Part shown: piece by piece, positions 46,200 to 55,296 of the stretch
How the letters are laid out: each line of letters opens with the position of its first letter
How positions within the stretch are numbered: the first letter of the stretch is position 1
DNA from: Cellvibrio sp. UBA7661
GTDB lineage: Bacteria; Pseudomonadota; Gammaproteobacteria; Pseudomonadales; Cellvibrionaceae
Length of the DNA: 64,000 nucleotides
Reading direction: 5' to 3'
NCBI GenBank assembly: GCA_002483365.1
Contig: DLHT01000009.1
Coordinates: 78,844-142,843, forward strand
Position numbers and translations under genes: made by a program
The notes under the pieces: generated by a model
The model's database searches: none
What the model saw: the letters and a program-made list of their open reading frames with translations, nothing else
Told to the model about the DNA's origin: nothing

Positions 46200-46997
46200 T
46201 TATTCAGAATGATGCTGATGTTCCGAATGATCCATCGATTCATGATCCATTGATTCATGGTTCATTGACTCATGGTCCATTGATTGATGGTCGATTGCTG
46301 ATTGATCAGCAGCGTGATGCTGGTGTTGTCCATGGAGATGCCCGCCACCCCAGATGGTCCACAGACCGAAGGCAATCACTAGTACCGCCATACTCCAACG
46401 TAATTGTGGGCGTTGGAGCAAACGCCCCAGCTGCTGGGCCGCAAAACCGGTTGCCAATACGCTGGGTAACGTCCCCAGCCCGAACGCCAGCATCACAAGC
46501 CCGGCTCCAAGGCCACTTCCTTGCGCCATAGCGTATCCCAGCGCGGTGTAGACCAACCCACATGGCAACCAACCCCAGAGTCCGCCCAACAAGAGCGCTT
46601 TACCGAAGTTATCGACCGGCATCAACGGTTTGCCCAGTGGTTGTAAGTAAACCCAGAGATAACGACCGGCATTTTCCAGGTACGTCAGACCTCGCCACCA
46701 ATTAGCGAGGTACAAGCCCATTGCGATAAGCAATCCACCTGCCAGCCAACGCAGCCAGGTTGCGCCGCCCGATTCGGCGATTTGCCGTGCAAAAACGCCA
46801 ACCAATACCCCCATTAAGGCATAACTAAGGATTCGCCCGAGGTTGTAACTGACCAGAATAACCCAGCGACGCGCCTTGGCATGAGCGGGAATCGCCATGC
46901 TCAAGGCCCCCATAATGCCGCCACACATACCCACACAGTGGGCACTACTAAACAAACCAAGCAAAAACGCGGCAGTAAGTGCAGACCAATCAATCAT
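46200..46997 (-). CDS. SafE/DsbD-like membrane protein of the cbb3 locus with His/Met-rich tail
   Basis: A 265-residue inner-membrane protein with about six transmembrane helices. Two cysteine motifs are AHCVGMCGG in TM1 and GWLPCGLVY later. This family is regularly found beside ccoS and is implicated in copper handling for cbb3 oxidase. The C-terminal 40 residues are rich in His, Met and acidic residues, with repeats of the pentapeptide MDHES, a likely copper-binding segment. The ATG overlaps the ccoS stop (ATGA), implying coupling. Confidence 0.8.
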   Translation of the reverse strand: MIDWSALTAAFLLGLFSSAHCVGMCGGIMGALSMAIPAHAKARRWVILVSYNLGRILSYALMGVLVGVFARQIAESGGATWLRWLAGGLLIAMGLYLANWWRGLTYLENAGRYLWVYLQPLGKPLMPVDNFGKALLLGGLWGWLPCGLVYTALGYAMAQGSGLGAGLVMLAFGLGTLPSVLATGFAAQQLGRLLQRPQLRWSMAVLVIAFGLWTIWGGGHLHGQHQHHAADQSAIDHQSMDHESMNHESMDHESMDHSEHQHHSE

Positions 46998-47185
46998 GGA
47001 AGTGGATTCTTATCGTCAGGTGCTTGAGCAGATTCCTTGTTCTTTTTCTCTGCGTCAAACAGGATGCGGTGGGCTTCTGTATCCAAATTGTCGTATTGAC
47101 CATTGTTGATGGCCCAGAACAATACCTTGATCGCCAGACCAATAAACACCAAGGCACAGGGAACAAGAAAATAAAGACTTTCCAT
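46994..47185 (-). CDS. ccoS: Cytochrome oxidase maturation protein CcoS
   Basis: A 63-residue single-span membrane protein (MESLYFLVPCALVFIGLAI) required for cofactor insertion into CcoN in other species. The charged C-terminal tail (NGQYDNLDTEAHRILFD) is characteristic. The ATG at 47185 (MESLYF) is chosen; a frame from 47245 adds 20 residues and overlaps ccoI. Downstream of ccoI by 37 bp. Confidence 0.92.
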   Translation of the reverse strand: MESLYFLVPCALVFIGLAIKVLFWAINNGQYDNLDTEAHRILFDAEKKNKESAQAPDDKNPLP

Positions 47186-47222
47186 CAGTAACTCACGAGG
47201 GTTAGGGTCAGTGAAGCCAGTG

Positions 47223-49670
47223 TTAACGGGTGAGGCGCAATGCATTGAAAATAACGATCAATGAACTGGCGGTCATGCCCAATGCAGCCAGCCAGGGTGG
47301 AACCATACCTGCGGCAGCCAGTGGCAAAGCAATAACATTATAAGCCAATGAAAACCGTAAATTTTGTTGGATGATAGCCTTGGTGCGGCGGGCTATCTCC
47401 AAAGCATCGGCAATCACCCCCAGATGATCATTCAGTAACACCGAATCAGCACGGGTTTGGGCAAGATCTGAAGCGGATGCCATAGCCACTGACACATCAG
47501 CACCGGACAACACAGGGACATCATTAATACCATCGCCAATCATTAATACTTTATCACCTGCCGCCTGCCGCTTGGCCAGATGCGACAATTTGTCGCCCGG
47601 TTTGGCGCCGGAAATAAAGTCATCAATCCCCAGTTGCCGAGCAAGTTGTGCAACGGCACCTGTTTGATCGCCACTGAGCAGTTCGACATATATACCGCGG
47701 GATTTTAATGTTTGCACCAGGCTTGCAGCATCGGGACGAAGCTCATCCTCCAGGGCGATCCAGGCAAGAGCGCCTTGCTCACCGGACAACAAGAGCCAAC
47801 TGTAGTGACCATCCGGCAACGTGAGTGAATCACGTATTTCAGGTGGCAAAGACTCGCCAGCAAACTCCATTGTGCCTAGCCGATAATGCTGCCCTTCAAT
47901 TCGGCCTTCCACACCTGCAGCCGTCGTTTGTTTGATGTCTTCAGCTTTATAAGCATCCGTCCACTGATGGAATGCTGCAGCCAATGGATGGTTAGACCCC
48001 TGCTCCAGGGCTGCTGCCAAACCTAATAACCGATCCTGCTCTGGCTTGGACAGTGATTCCCCATTGTAAGCAGTGACCTTGACTACGTTGAACTGCCCTT
48101 TGGTCAGGGTACCGGTTTTATCAAAAATTACCCGATTAATACTGTTGAGCGTTTCCACCACATGGCCGCGCGCCACCAGAAATCCGCGCTGGCGCAAATT
48201 GGCTGTCGCTGCCGATAAAGCAGCCGGCATTGCTAATGCCAAGGCGCAGGGACAAGTCACTACCAACACTGAAAGCGTGACCCAAAGTGCATGATCGGGG
48301 CGATACCAAAGCCAGAATGCAAACACAGCCGTACACACAATTAACAAGCGTGCAATAAAAAACCGCGCTATACGATCAGCAGCAAGTACCTGCTGCGGTT
48401 TTTCTTCAGCAGCTTGGCTGGCAAGCCGCTCGATGGCGGATAGCTGGGTTGCAGCGCCTACCGCAGTTACTTCGATCGTTAGTGGGCTCTGATTATTCAG
48501 GGTTCCCGCGATAACAGTATCACCCGACCGTTTGACAACGGGTCTCGATTCACCCGTCAACAGAGCTTCAACAACCGTACTCTCACCCGCTAAAACACGG
48601 CCATCACAAGGAAAAGTCTCTCCTGGTTTGACCCTGACCTTATCACCTAACGCAAGCGCTTTGAGTGGCGTAGTTTGTTCAGTTTCACAACCGTTCTCTT
48701 CGCGTAAACAACAGGCAGTCAAGGGCATAAGCTGGGCGAGATTGCCAAATGCCAAACGGTTGCGATGACGTGCGCGCAGCTCGACATAGCGTCCCACCAA
48801 CAGAAATAGCGTAAACATGGAGACCGATTCAAAATAAACTTCGCCACTGCTGGTCAGGGTCGCCCAGACACTTGCAAGGTAGGCCAAGCCGATAGCCAAA
48901 GCCACCGGCACATCCATCACCAAATGGCGCATACGGATGCTGCGCCATGCCGCCTGAAAAAACGGCCATGCCGAAAAAAACACCACTGGTGTCGCCACCA
49001 ACATCGATAGCCAACGCAAAAAGTCCAACCAAAAGTCGGTAGCCCCTGTATACATCCCTACCGCCACCATCATCGCTTGCATGGTGCCAAAACCAGCAAC
49101 ACCAATTCGAAACAGGGCAATACGGTTTTCTCTCTTGATTAGCTCCTGTTGCTGGTCATCGGTCGCCGGGCGCGGCAAATAACCTATAGAGGCAAGCGAT
49201 TGGAAAATTTGACTAAGGGGTTGTCCTGCATCGCAAACCACCGCGCAGCGATGGGTGCTTAGATTGACAGTAACCGATTTGATTGCAGGGTTCTGTTTAA
49301 GATGGGTTTCGATCAGCCAGCTACAAGCCGCGCAACTAATGCCCTCCAATAACAAATTTACTTGTTTGAGGGAGACGTCAAAAGGAATGACAAACTCGGC
49401 TTGTACATCAGGTAAATCATAGATCGCCCAACGGTTATGATCATTCTCATCCTGATTGGAAGGGCGCTCATTGTTACTGGTGCGAAACTGGTAAAAATTG
49501 TCCAAGCCACCATCAACAATCGCCATAGCAACAGCTTGGCAGCCAGCGCAGCACATTAGCTGCTGTTTCCCCTGAATTATGACAGGGTAATAACTGGCGG
49601 GGGGGACTGGCAAGCCGCAGTGATAACATGCTTGCCCGGTTTTGAAACCCGCAGGAGTAGGCAAATTCAT
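47223..49670 (-). CDS. ccoI: Copper-translocating P-type ATPase CcoI
   Basis: P1B-type ATPase that supplies copper for the cbb3 oxidase. The 815-residue protein has an N-terminal Cys-rich domain (ACYHCGLPVP, CCAGCQAVA), an HMA domain with CAAC (near 115), and eight expected transmembrane segments. The TCPCALALAMP ion-binding motif, the phosphorylation site FDKTGTLTKG, and MIGDGINDVPVL are intact. It sits between ccoH and ccoS, which separates it from generic CopA. Confidence 0.95.
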   Translation of the reverse strand: MNLPTPAGFKTGQACYHCGLPVPPASYYPVIIQGKQQLMCCAGCQAVAMAIVDGGLDNFYQFRTSNNERPSNQDENDHNRWAIYDLPDVQAEFVIPFDVSLKQVNLLLEGISCAACSWLIETHLKQNPAIKSVTVNLSTHRCAVVCDAGQPLSQIFQSLASIGYLPRPATDDQQQELIKRENRIALFRIGVAGFGTMQAMMVAVGMYTGATDFWLDFLRWLSMLVATPVVFFSAWPFFQAAWRSIRMRHLVMDVPVALAIGLAYLASVWATLTSSGEVYFESVSMFTLFLLVGRYVELRARHRNRLAFGNLAQLMPLTACCLREENGCETEQTTPLKALALGDKVRVKPGETFPCDGRVLAGESTVVEALLTGESRPVVKRSGDTVIAGTLNNQSPLTIEVTAVGAATQLSAIERLASQAAEEKPQQVLAADRIARFFIARLLIVCTAVFAFWLWYRPDHALWVTLSVLVVTCPCALALAMPAALSAATANLRQRGFLVARGHVVETLNSINRVIFDKTGTLTKGQFNVVKVTAYNGESLSKPEQDRLLGLAAALEQGSNHPLAAAFHQWTDAYKAEDIKQTTAAGVEGRIEGQHYRLGTMEFAGESLPPEIRDSLTLPDGHYSWLLLSGEQGALAWIALEDELRPDAASLVQTLKSRGIYVELLSGDQTGAVAQLARQLGIDDFISGAKPGDKLSHLAKRQAAGDKVLMIGDGINDVPVLSGADVSVAMASASDLAQTRADSVLLNDHLGVIADALEIARRTKAIIQQNLRFSLAYNVIALPLAAAGMVPPWLAALGMTASSLIVIFNALRLTR

Positions 49671-49684
49671 CGGCCAGTAAACAA

Positions 49685-50245
49685 TTACTTAACTCGCGGT
49701 GTCAGACGGGTTTGTTCGGCTTGGCGGAAGTCAATTTCGCCACTCAACGACCATGGAGCTTCATTGCGCTGGGCCAATTCCGCTACGGGATATAAGGTTA
49801 AATACCAGGAGTAATCCGGCTTAGCCTTCAGTTCACCGCGGTAGCGCCCGGCACCACTTACCGCCGTTAACAAAACCAGTTGGTCTTTATCCGCCTTAAC
49901 CGGATGCCCCATCATTAATAGCAATTGCGATGGCATAAGTTTGTGATCACTGGGGGCATTGGCAATCACTAACAACACCTCACCAGAGACACGATCAAAC
50001 TGCACATCGCCACTCAGACCCAACTCGCTGGCGCGCTTGTCTTGCCCCAAAGCCTGGTTAATCATGCGGCCTTCTTTGTAGTAGTTATCGATGATCACAT
50101 CATCTGCACCTTTAAGTGCAATAGTGACAGTTATGCTACACATGATCATGATATAAATCAGCGGGCTAAACACAAACCAAAACCAAAACTGGCGATACCA
50201 AGGCTTGGCTGCCTCATCAATAGTGTTGTGGGTTGACTCGCTCAT
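49685..50245 (-). CDS. ccoH: FixH/CcoH-family assembly protein
   Basis: A 186-residue membrane protein with one N-terminal transmembrane helix (about 24-46, WFVFSPLIYIMIMCSITVTI) and a periplasmic FixH domain including DDVIIDNYYKEGRMINQ. Required for stable cbb3 assembly in related bacteria. It sits between ccoG and ccoI. Confidence 0.9.
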   Translation of the reverse strand: MSESTHNTIDEAAKPWYRQFWFWFVFSPLIYIMIMCSITVTIALKGADDVIIDNYYKEGRMINQALGQDKRASELGLSGDVQFDRVSGEVLLVIANAPSDHKLMPSQLLLMMGHPVKADKDQLVLLTAVSGAGRYRGELKAKPDYSWYLTLYPVAELAQRNEAPWSLSGEIDFRQAEQTRLTPRVK

Positions 50246-50309
50246 AACAATTCTCTCGTATCAGCCGGCGTATCCACTGCGCCGATGCAATTAACAACAG
50301 TGGTAACAA

Positions 50310-51716
50310 TCAGGGGCCGATAAATGTCGTCGTATTGGTTGCCGTAATCTCAGCGTTTTCACGCGCACGCACCCTGAAGCGAATTTCCGTCTTTTTAGCC
50401 TTGAGGTCGGTTTTTTTGATTGCAACCCTCACCGGGATGGTCAGTACCTCCCCCTCTACTGCCGGAATAGCTTTGTACCCCTGGATAATGAAACCGTCGC
50501 TCCCTTCCACTTCCAGATCATATGTATGGGTAGCACGATCCATATTGCTGATTTTCAGGGTATACACATTCTGGATATGGCCATCTGCTTCGCGGTACAT
50601 ACGCACTCCACGATCACGCTGCGCCTCCAATCCAACAGGCACACGGGTCGCAATCGAATACACAAACAGCGAAATCATGATCGTCAACATCAGACCATAA
50701 CCCAGCAATCGCGGGCGGAATACTTTGGTTTTACCATTTTGGATAGCATCTTCTGTGGTAAAACTAATCAATCCTCTTGGGTAACCCATCTTATCCATGA
50801 CGCTATTGCAGGCATCAACGCATAGTCCACAGTCGATACATTCCGCTTGCAGTCCATCGCGAATATCAATATCCACAGGGCAAACCTGTACACACCAAGA
50901 GCAATCAATACAGTCGCCCATTCCCTGTTCTTTGTAATCGCTATCCAACTTGCGCGGGCCACGCTTTTCTCCACGCAAACTGTTGTAAGAAACAGTCAAT
51001 GTATCGTGGTCGTACATCACCGCTTGAAAACGTGCATAAGGACAAATGTATTTGCAAAACTGCTCGCGCATAAACCCTGCGTTCATGTAGGTCGCTGCAA
51101 CGTAAAACAAAACCCAGAATGCAGTTATCAGATCTAGATGGAACGTAAAAAAGCCTGCAACCAACTCACGGATAGGTGTGAAATAACCCACAAACGTAAG
51201 TGAGGTGACTAACGAAATAGCAATCCAGATAAATTGTTTGGCGCCCTTGCGCCATATTTTTTCAAATCCCCAAGGCTGGGCATCCAGCTTAATCCGTTTA
51301 TTGCGATCCCCCTCACAAAGATGCTCAGCCCAGATGAACATTTGGGTCCACACCGTTTGTGGGCATGTGAATCCACACCAGACACGCCCAACCAAAACGG
51401 TAACTGTGAACAATAAAAATGCAGCAATCACCAAGAGCCAAGCAAGATACATCGCATCCTGAGGCCAAAAGGTTAACCAAAGAATGTGGAATTTGCGCTC
51501 GGGTAGATCGAACAAAATGGCAGGACGGTTATCAATCACCAACCAAGGAATCAATAAAAAACCCAGCATGAGTGGCAAGCCGGTATAACGACGCAAGCGT
51601 TGGTAGAACCCGGTAATGCGGCGGGTATAAATTTTATCATCCGCCTCATAGAGGTTTACGTAACGAATAGTAGGTTCCGTTGGTGATGGCCGTTGGTCTG
51701 AGGGTTTTTCACTCAA
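50310..51716 (-). CDS. ccoG: Cytochrome c oxidase accessory protein CcoG
   Basis: A 468-residue membrane ferredoxin-type protein involved in copper reduction for cbb3 maturation. Several transmembrane segments are present, with VWCGFTCPQTVWTQMFIW and YICPYARFQ. Two 4Fe-4S motifs are CIDCSWCVQVCP and CIDCGLCVDACN. A C-terminal Ig-like FixG domain completes it. It starts at TTG (51716, MSEKPSDQ), preceded by a good GAGG; the first internal ATG is too far in. The CcoP terminator lies upstream, so ccoGHIS may be a separate transcript. Confidence 0.95.
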   Translation of the reverse strand: MSEKPSDQRPSPTEPTIRYVNLYEADDKIYTRRITGFYQRLRRYTGLPLMLGFLLIPWLVIDNRPAILFDLPERKFHILWLTFWPQDAMYLAWLLVIAAFLLFTVTVLVGRVWCGFTCPQTVWTQMFIWAEHLCEGDRNKRIKLDAQPWGFEKIWRKGAKQFIWIAISLVTSLTFVGYFTPIRELVAGFFTFHLDLITAFWVLFYVAATYMNAGFMREQFCKYICPYARFQAVMYDHDTLTVSYNSLRGEKRGPRKLDSDYKEQGMGDCIDCSWCVQVCPVDIDIRDGLQAECIDCGLCVDACNSVMDKMGYPRGLISFTTEDAIQNGKTKVFRPRLLGYGLMLTIMISLFVYSIATRVPVGLEAQRDRGVRMYREADGHIQNVYTLKISNMDRATHTYDLEVEGSDGFIIQGYKAIPAVEGEVLTIPVRVAIKKTDLKAKKTEIRFRVRARENAEITATNTTTFIGP

Positions 51717-51773
51717 GGGGATTACCTCTTATAACTACTACCTTATGTAGCAGGACAGTAGGAAAGTAAGTGC

Positions 51774-51803
51774 GAAAAAAAAGGCAGGCCTTAGCCTGCC
51801 TTC
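51774..51803 (-). terminator. Intrinsic terminator of ccoNOQP
   Basis: Arms AAGGCAGGC (51781-51789) and GCCTGCCTT (51794-51802) with a 4-nt loop; the minus strand continues with a T-run. It lies about 30 bp past the ccoP stop. Confidence 0.85.
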
Positions 51804-51834
51804 CTTGGAAAGAGTATTAATTTTTCATAGAAAA

Positions 51835-52746
51835 TTAATTTTCTTCCAATGACAGACTGTAAACATAAGCAGCAAGCAGATGTATACGATCCTCTTTAAG
51901 CAATTCTTGTTGCGCAGGCATTACACCATTACGACCATCACGCAGGGTTTGACGAATGGTTGCAGGTTCACCACCATAGAGCCAAATATCATCGGTCAGA
52001 TTAGGTGCGCCAACCAGCTGATTTCCTTTGCCATCTGCGCCATGACAGGCAACACAATTAGTGGCAAATAATTTGGCACCTTTTTCAGCTTTCGCTGCAT
52101 CGTGTTCGTTACCGGAAATTTGCAGCACATACTCCGCAACATCCACAACGCCTTCTTCGCCAATCACACCAACCCATGCAGGCATTGCGGCCTTACGACC
52201 ATGCACAATAGTTTCGAGAATTTTTTCCGGGGTACCACCATAGAGCCAATCTTTATCAGTCAGATTGGGGAACCCGGGATTACCTCCACCATCGGCACCG
52301 TGACAAATCGCACAGTTGTTAGCAAATAAGCGGAAGCCCATTTTCAACGCATCCGGATTTTTGGCCACTTCCTCGATAGGCATTTTTGAGTAAACGCCAT
52401 AGGTCTCTGCGTAAACCTTTTCAGCCTCAGCTTGATGTCCGCGCAACTCGTTTACAGAGGTCCATGCTTTCCCTTCACTATCTTTGAGACCTTCGTAAGT
52501 CCCCATACCTGGATAAATAATCAAATATCCAATAGAGAACACAAACGTCAGGATGAACATCCAGAACCACCAACGTGGTAACGGATTATCGTATTCCTCA
52601 ATACCATCATATTCATGACCAGTGGTTTGCGCTTCCTTTTCATCACCGGTTATCGCACGTCTACGATTGGCCATTAATATCCAGAACAGCAACACAAGGT
52701 TAGTGCTGGTCAGGATAATGATCCATAAACTCCAAAAAGTACTCAT
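51835..52746 (-). CDS. ccoP: cbb3-type cytochrome c oxidase subunit CcoP (diheme)
   Basis: A 303-residue membrane-anchored diheme cytochrome c that passes electrons to CcoO/CcoN. Two N-terminal transmembrane segments (about 5-24 and 58-80), the longer form seen in pseudomonads, are followed by two heme c sites: CAICHG near 145 and CVACHG near 230. Each has a downstream Met ligand region (AAMPAW, GVMPAQ). Last gene of ccoNOQP. Confidence 0.97.
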   Translation of the reverse strand: MSTFWSLWIIILTSTNLVLLFWILMANRRRAITGDEKEAQTTGHEYDGIEEYDNPLPRWWFWMFILTFVFSIGYLIIYPGMGTYEGLKDSEGKAWTSVNELRGHQAEAEKVYAETYGVYSKMPIEEVAKNPDALKMGFRLFANNCAICHGADGGGNPGFPNLTDKDWLYGGTPEKILETIVHGRKAAMPAWVGVIGEEGVVDVAEYVLQISGNEHDAAKAEKGAKLFATNCVACHGADGKGNQLVGAPNLTDDIWLYGGEPATIRQTLRDGRNGVMPAQQELLKEDRIHLLAAYVYSLSLEEN

Positions 52747-52770
52747 ATTAACTCCGCCCCTAATCGATGA

Positions 52771-52965
52771 TTACTTTCGATCATCTGTCTGCTTGTTTTC
52801 TGGCTGCTTTGCGGTTCGTTCGGTTTTTTCATCATCCGCAAAGGGCAATTTCGCATCATCTTCAAAGCGTTTTTTCAATTTGGGCGAGAACGCCCAAAGG
52901 CAAACGCCAAAAAAAGCGATAGTCACCAACACGGTAGAAATAGCGCCAACTGTACCTGCGTCCAT
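52771..52965 (-). CDS. ccoQ: cbb3-type cytochrome c oxidase subunit CcoQ
   Basis: A 64-residue single-span subunit (TVGAISTVLVTIAFFGVCLW) with the motif AFSPKLKKRFEDDAKLPF that marks CcoQ, and a hydrophilic tail. Its start overlaps the ccoO stop (TAATG), so translation is coupled. Confidence 0.93.
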   Translation of the reverse strand: MDAGTVGAISTVLVTIAFFGVCLWAFSPKLKKRFEDDAKLPFADDEKTERTAKQPENKQTDDRK

Positions 52966-53576
52966 TAGCGCTTCTCTTTGAGCAATAAGCCAAGGTTTTG
53001 CAAGTATGCAACCAGTGCATCCATTTCAGTTACGCCTTGCACCGCTTGTTTGGCCCCCGCGAAGTCCTCTTCAGTGTAAGGAACACCTACTTTGGATAAT
53101 GCACGCATTTTTGCCTCGGTGTGCTTACCATCCAGCTTGTTATCGTATAGATGTGGGTACGCAGGCATAATCGATTCAGGCACCACAATACGAGGATTGA
53201 ACAGATGCACTTTGTGCCAATCATCTGAGTAACGACCACCAACACGCGCCAAATCTGGACCAGTGCGTTTGGAGCCCCACAAGAATGGATGTTCGTATAC
53301 CGATTCACCCGCTACAGAATAGTGTCCATAACGTTCAACCTCTGCGCGCAAAGGACGAACCATTTGGGTGTGGCACACATGGCAGCCTTCACGGATATAG
53401 ATATCACGCCCTTCCAACTGCACAGCATTTAATGGCTTCAACCCTTCGATAGGGGTGGTGGTTTGTTTGAGGAAGAATTGTGGAACAATTTCTACCAAAC
53501 CACCAAAGCTAATAGCGATAACCATAAACACAGTCATCAAGCCGATATTCTTTTCTACTATTTCATGACCTTTCAT
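52965..53576 (-). CDS. ccoO: cbb3-type cytochrome c oxidase subunit CcoO (monoheme)
   Basis: A 203-residue membrane-bound monoheme cytochrome c. One N-terminal transmembrane helix (about 12-35) is followed by the heme site EGCHVCHTQM near 62, RTGPDLARVGGRYSDDWH and SIMPAYPHL (Met ligand). The ATG at 53576 (MKGHEIVEKN) is chosen; an upstream start would overlap ccoN. It begins 10 bp after ccoN. Confidence 0.97.
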   Translation of the reverse strand: MKGHEIVEKNIGLMTVFMVIAISFGGLVEIVPQFFLKQTTTPIEGLKPLNAVQLEGRDIYIREGCHVCHTQMVRPLRAEVERYGHYSVAGESVYEHPFLWGSKRTGPDLARVGGRYSDDWHKVHLFNPRIVVPESIMPAYPHLYDNKLDGKHTEAKMRALSKVGVPYTEEDFAGAKQAVQGVTEMDALVAYLQNLGLLLKEKR

Positions 53577-53586
53577 GGCATTCCCC

Positions 53587-55041
53587 TTAAACAGCTGGCG
53601 CCTGAGCAGGCTGGCTAGCACTTTCTGCAGCTTTGTTGGCTGCACTCACAGTGCGATAAGTGTTGTAGGCCATTACCAGCATACCTGTCAGGAAGAAGGC
53701 ACCACCAATAAAGCGCATGATGTAACCACCTTTACTAAATACAACCGTTTCGATAAAGCTGTAAGTCAAGGATCCATCAGGGTTGAATGCACGCCACATC
53801 AAACCTTGTCCAATGCCGTTGATCCACATGGCCACAACATATAGAACGGTACCTACTGTCGCCAACCAAAAGTGTAAGTTGATCAGTTTTACGCTGAACA
53901 TTTCTTCACGGTCAAACAGCTTTGGCAACATGTGGTACAGGGCGCCAATAGAAATCATCGCTACCCAACCAAGAGCACCTGAGTGGACGTGACCAACTGT
54001 CCAGTCGGTGTTGTGTGAGAGTGCGTTGACGTTCTTAATTGCCATCATCGGTCCTTCAAAGGTAGACATACCATAGAAAGACAGGGCAACAACAAGGAAA
54101 CGTAAAGTAGGATCAGTGCGCAATTTATGCCATGCACCTGACAAAGTCATAATACCGTTGATCATCCCACCCCAACTTGGAGCCAACAAAATCAGGGACA
54201 TAACCATACCAAGAGATTGGGTCCAATCTGGCAAGGCTGAATAGTGCAAGTGATGCGAGCCAGCCCAAATATAGAGGGAGATCAGCGCCCAGAAATGGAC
54301 AATAGATAATTGATAAGAATAAACAGGACGACCAGCCTGCTTGGGAACAAAGTAATACATCATCCCCAAGAAACCCGCTGTCAAAAAGAATCCTACCGCA
54401 TTGTGGCCATACCACCATTGAACCATCGCATCTGCAGCACCCGCATAAGCAGAATAAGATTTGGTCAGTGTGACAGGAATGGCTGCGCTATTCACAATAT
54501 GCAGCACGGCTACGGTGACAATAAAACCACCATAAAACCAGTTGGCAACATAGATATGTGAAGTGCGGCGCTTAACAATAGTGCCGAAGAAGACAATCGC
54601 GTAGGAAATCCATACCAACGCCAGAAGTATGTCGATTGGCCACTCCAACTCTGCATATTCTTTCGTGGAAGTAAAACCCAAGGGCAAAGTAATCGCAGCC
54701 AAAACAATAACTGCCTGCCAGCCCCAGAAGGTGAACGGAACCAACCAGCCACCAAATAATGGAGCCTGACACGTGCGTTGGACAACATAGTAAGAAGTTG
54801 CCATCAGTGCACAACCACCAAATGCGAAAATTACCGCATTGGTATGCAATGGACGTAAACGGCCGAAACTGGTGTAAGGTTGCAGCAGATCATTCAGACC
54901 TGGCCACACCAGCTGCGCAGCAATGAATACGCCCATTCCCATACCAAATATGCCCCATACAATGGTCATAATGGAGAATTTACGTACTATATCGAAGTCG
55001 TATACCGGTGGATCACCAGCAACAGTCGCATGACTACCCAT
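53587..55041 (-). CDS. ccoN: cbb3-type cytochrome c oxidase catalytic subunit CcoN
   Basis: The 484-residue catalytic subunit with about 12 transmembrane helices. Heme and copper His ligands are visible in LHTNAVIFAFGG, WYGHNAVGFFL, YIWAGSHHLHYSALP and DWTVGHVHSGALGW. It reduces O2 with high affinity for low-oxygen growth. A perfect FNR/ANR palindrome lies 160 bp before the start, and AGGAAAG precedes the ATG. Confidence 0.98.
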   Translation of the reverse strand: MGSHATVAGDPPVYDFDIVRKFSIMTIVWGIFGMGMGVFIAAQLVWPGLNDLLQPYTSFGRLRPLHTNAVIFAFGGCALMATSYYVVQRTCQAPLFGGWLVPFTFWGWQAVIVLAAITLPLGFTSTKEYAELEWPIDILLALVWISYAIVFFGTIVKRRTSHIYVANWFYGGFIVTVAVLHIVNSAAIPVTLTKSYSAYAGAADAMVQWWYGHNAVGFFLTAGFLGMMYYFVPKQAGRPVYSYQLSIVHFWALISLYIWAGSHHLHYSALPDWTQSLGMVMSLILLAPSWGGMINGIMTLSGAWHKLRTDPTLRFLVVALSFYGMSTFEGPMMAIKNVNALSHNTDWTVGHVHSGALGWVAMISIGALYHMLPKLFDREEMFSVKLINLHFWLATVGTVLYVVAMWINGIGQGLMWRAFNPDGSLTYSFIETVVFSKGGYIMRFIGGAFFLTGMLVMAYNTYRTVSAANKAAESASQPAQAPAV

Positions 55042-55200
55042 AGGACTTTCCTGTTACTTAAAGAGAAATGAAAACTTGTTGTCTCTGGCAGAACCCTGAT
55101 CATTCAGAGTTACACGGCAATCATCAAGCCTATAACCCTACTGAAGGTGCGGCATTTTGCCTCATGAACGGCAGTTTGTCTCACACTTGTCGGTATAGGC

Positions 55201-55214
55201 TTGATATTTATCAA
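55201..55214 (-). promoter_or_regulatory. FNR/ANR-type binding site upstream of ccoNOQP
   Basis: TTGATATTTATCAA is a perfect match to the FNR/ANR consensus TTGAT-N4-ATCAA. It lies in the ccoN-argG spacer, 160 bp upstream of the ccoN start, so it most likely activates the cbb3 operon at low oxygen. Confidence 0.8.
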
Positions 55215-55250
55215 ATTATTTATGCGAATTTAACCTGTTGTGCATTGAAT

Positions 55251-55290
55251 AAAACACACACACTGCTTCGCATCAGCAAAGCAGTGTGTT
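55251..55290 (-). terminator. Intrinsic terminator of argG
   Basis: Arms ACACACTGCTT (55258-55268) and AAGCAGTGTGT (55279-55289) with a 10-nt loop. The minus strand continues GTGTTTTATT. It is just past the argG stop. Confidence 0.78.
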
Positions 55291-55296
55291 AGGGCC

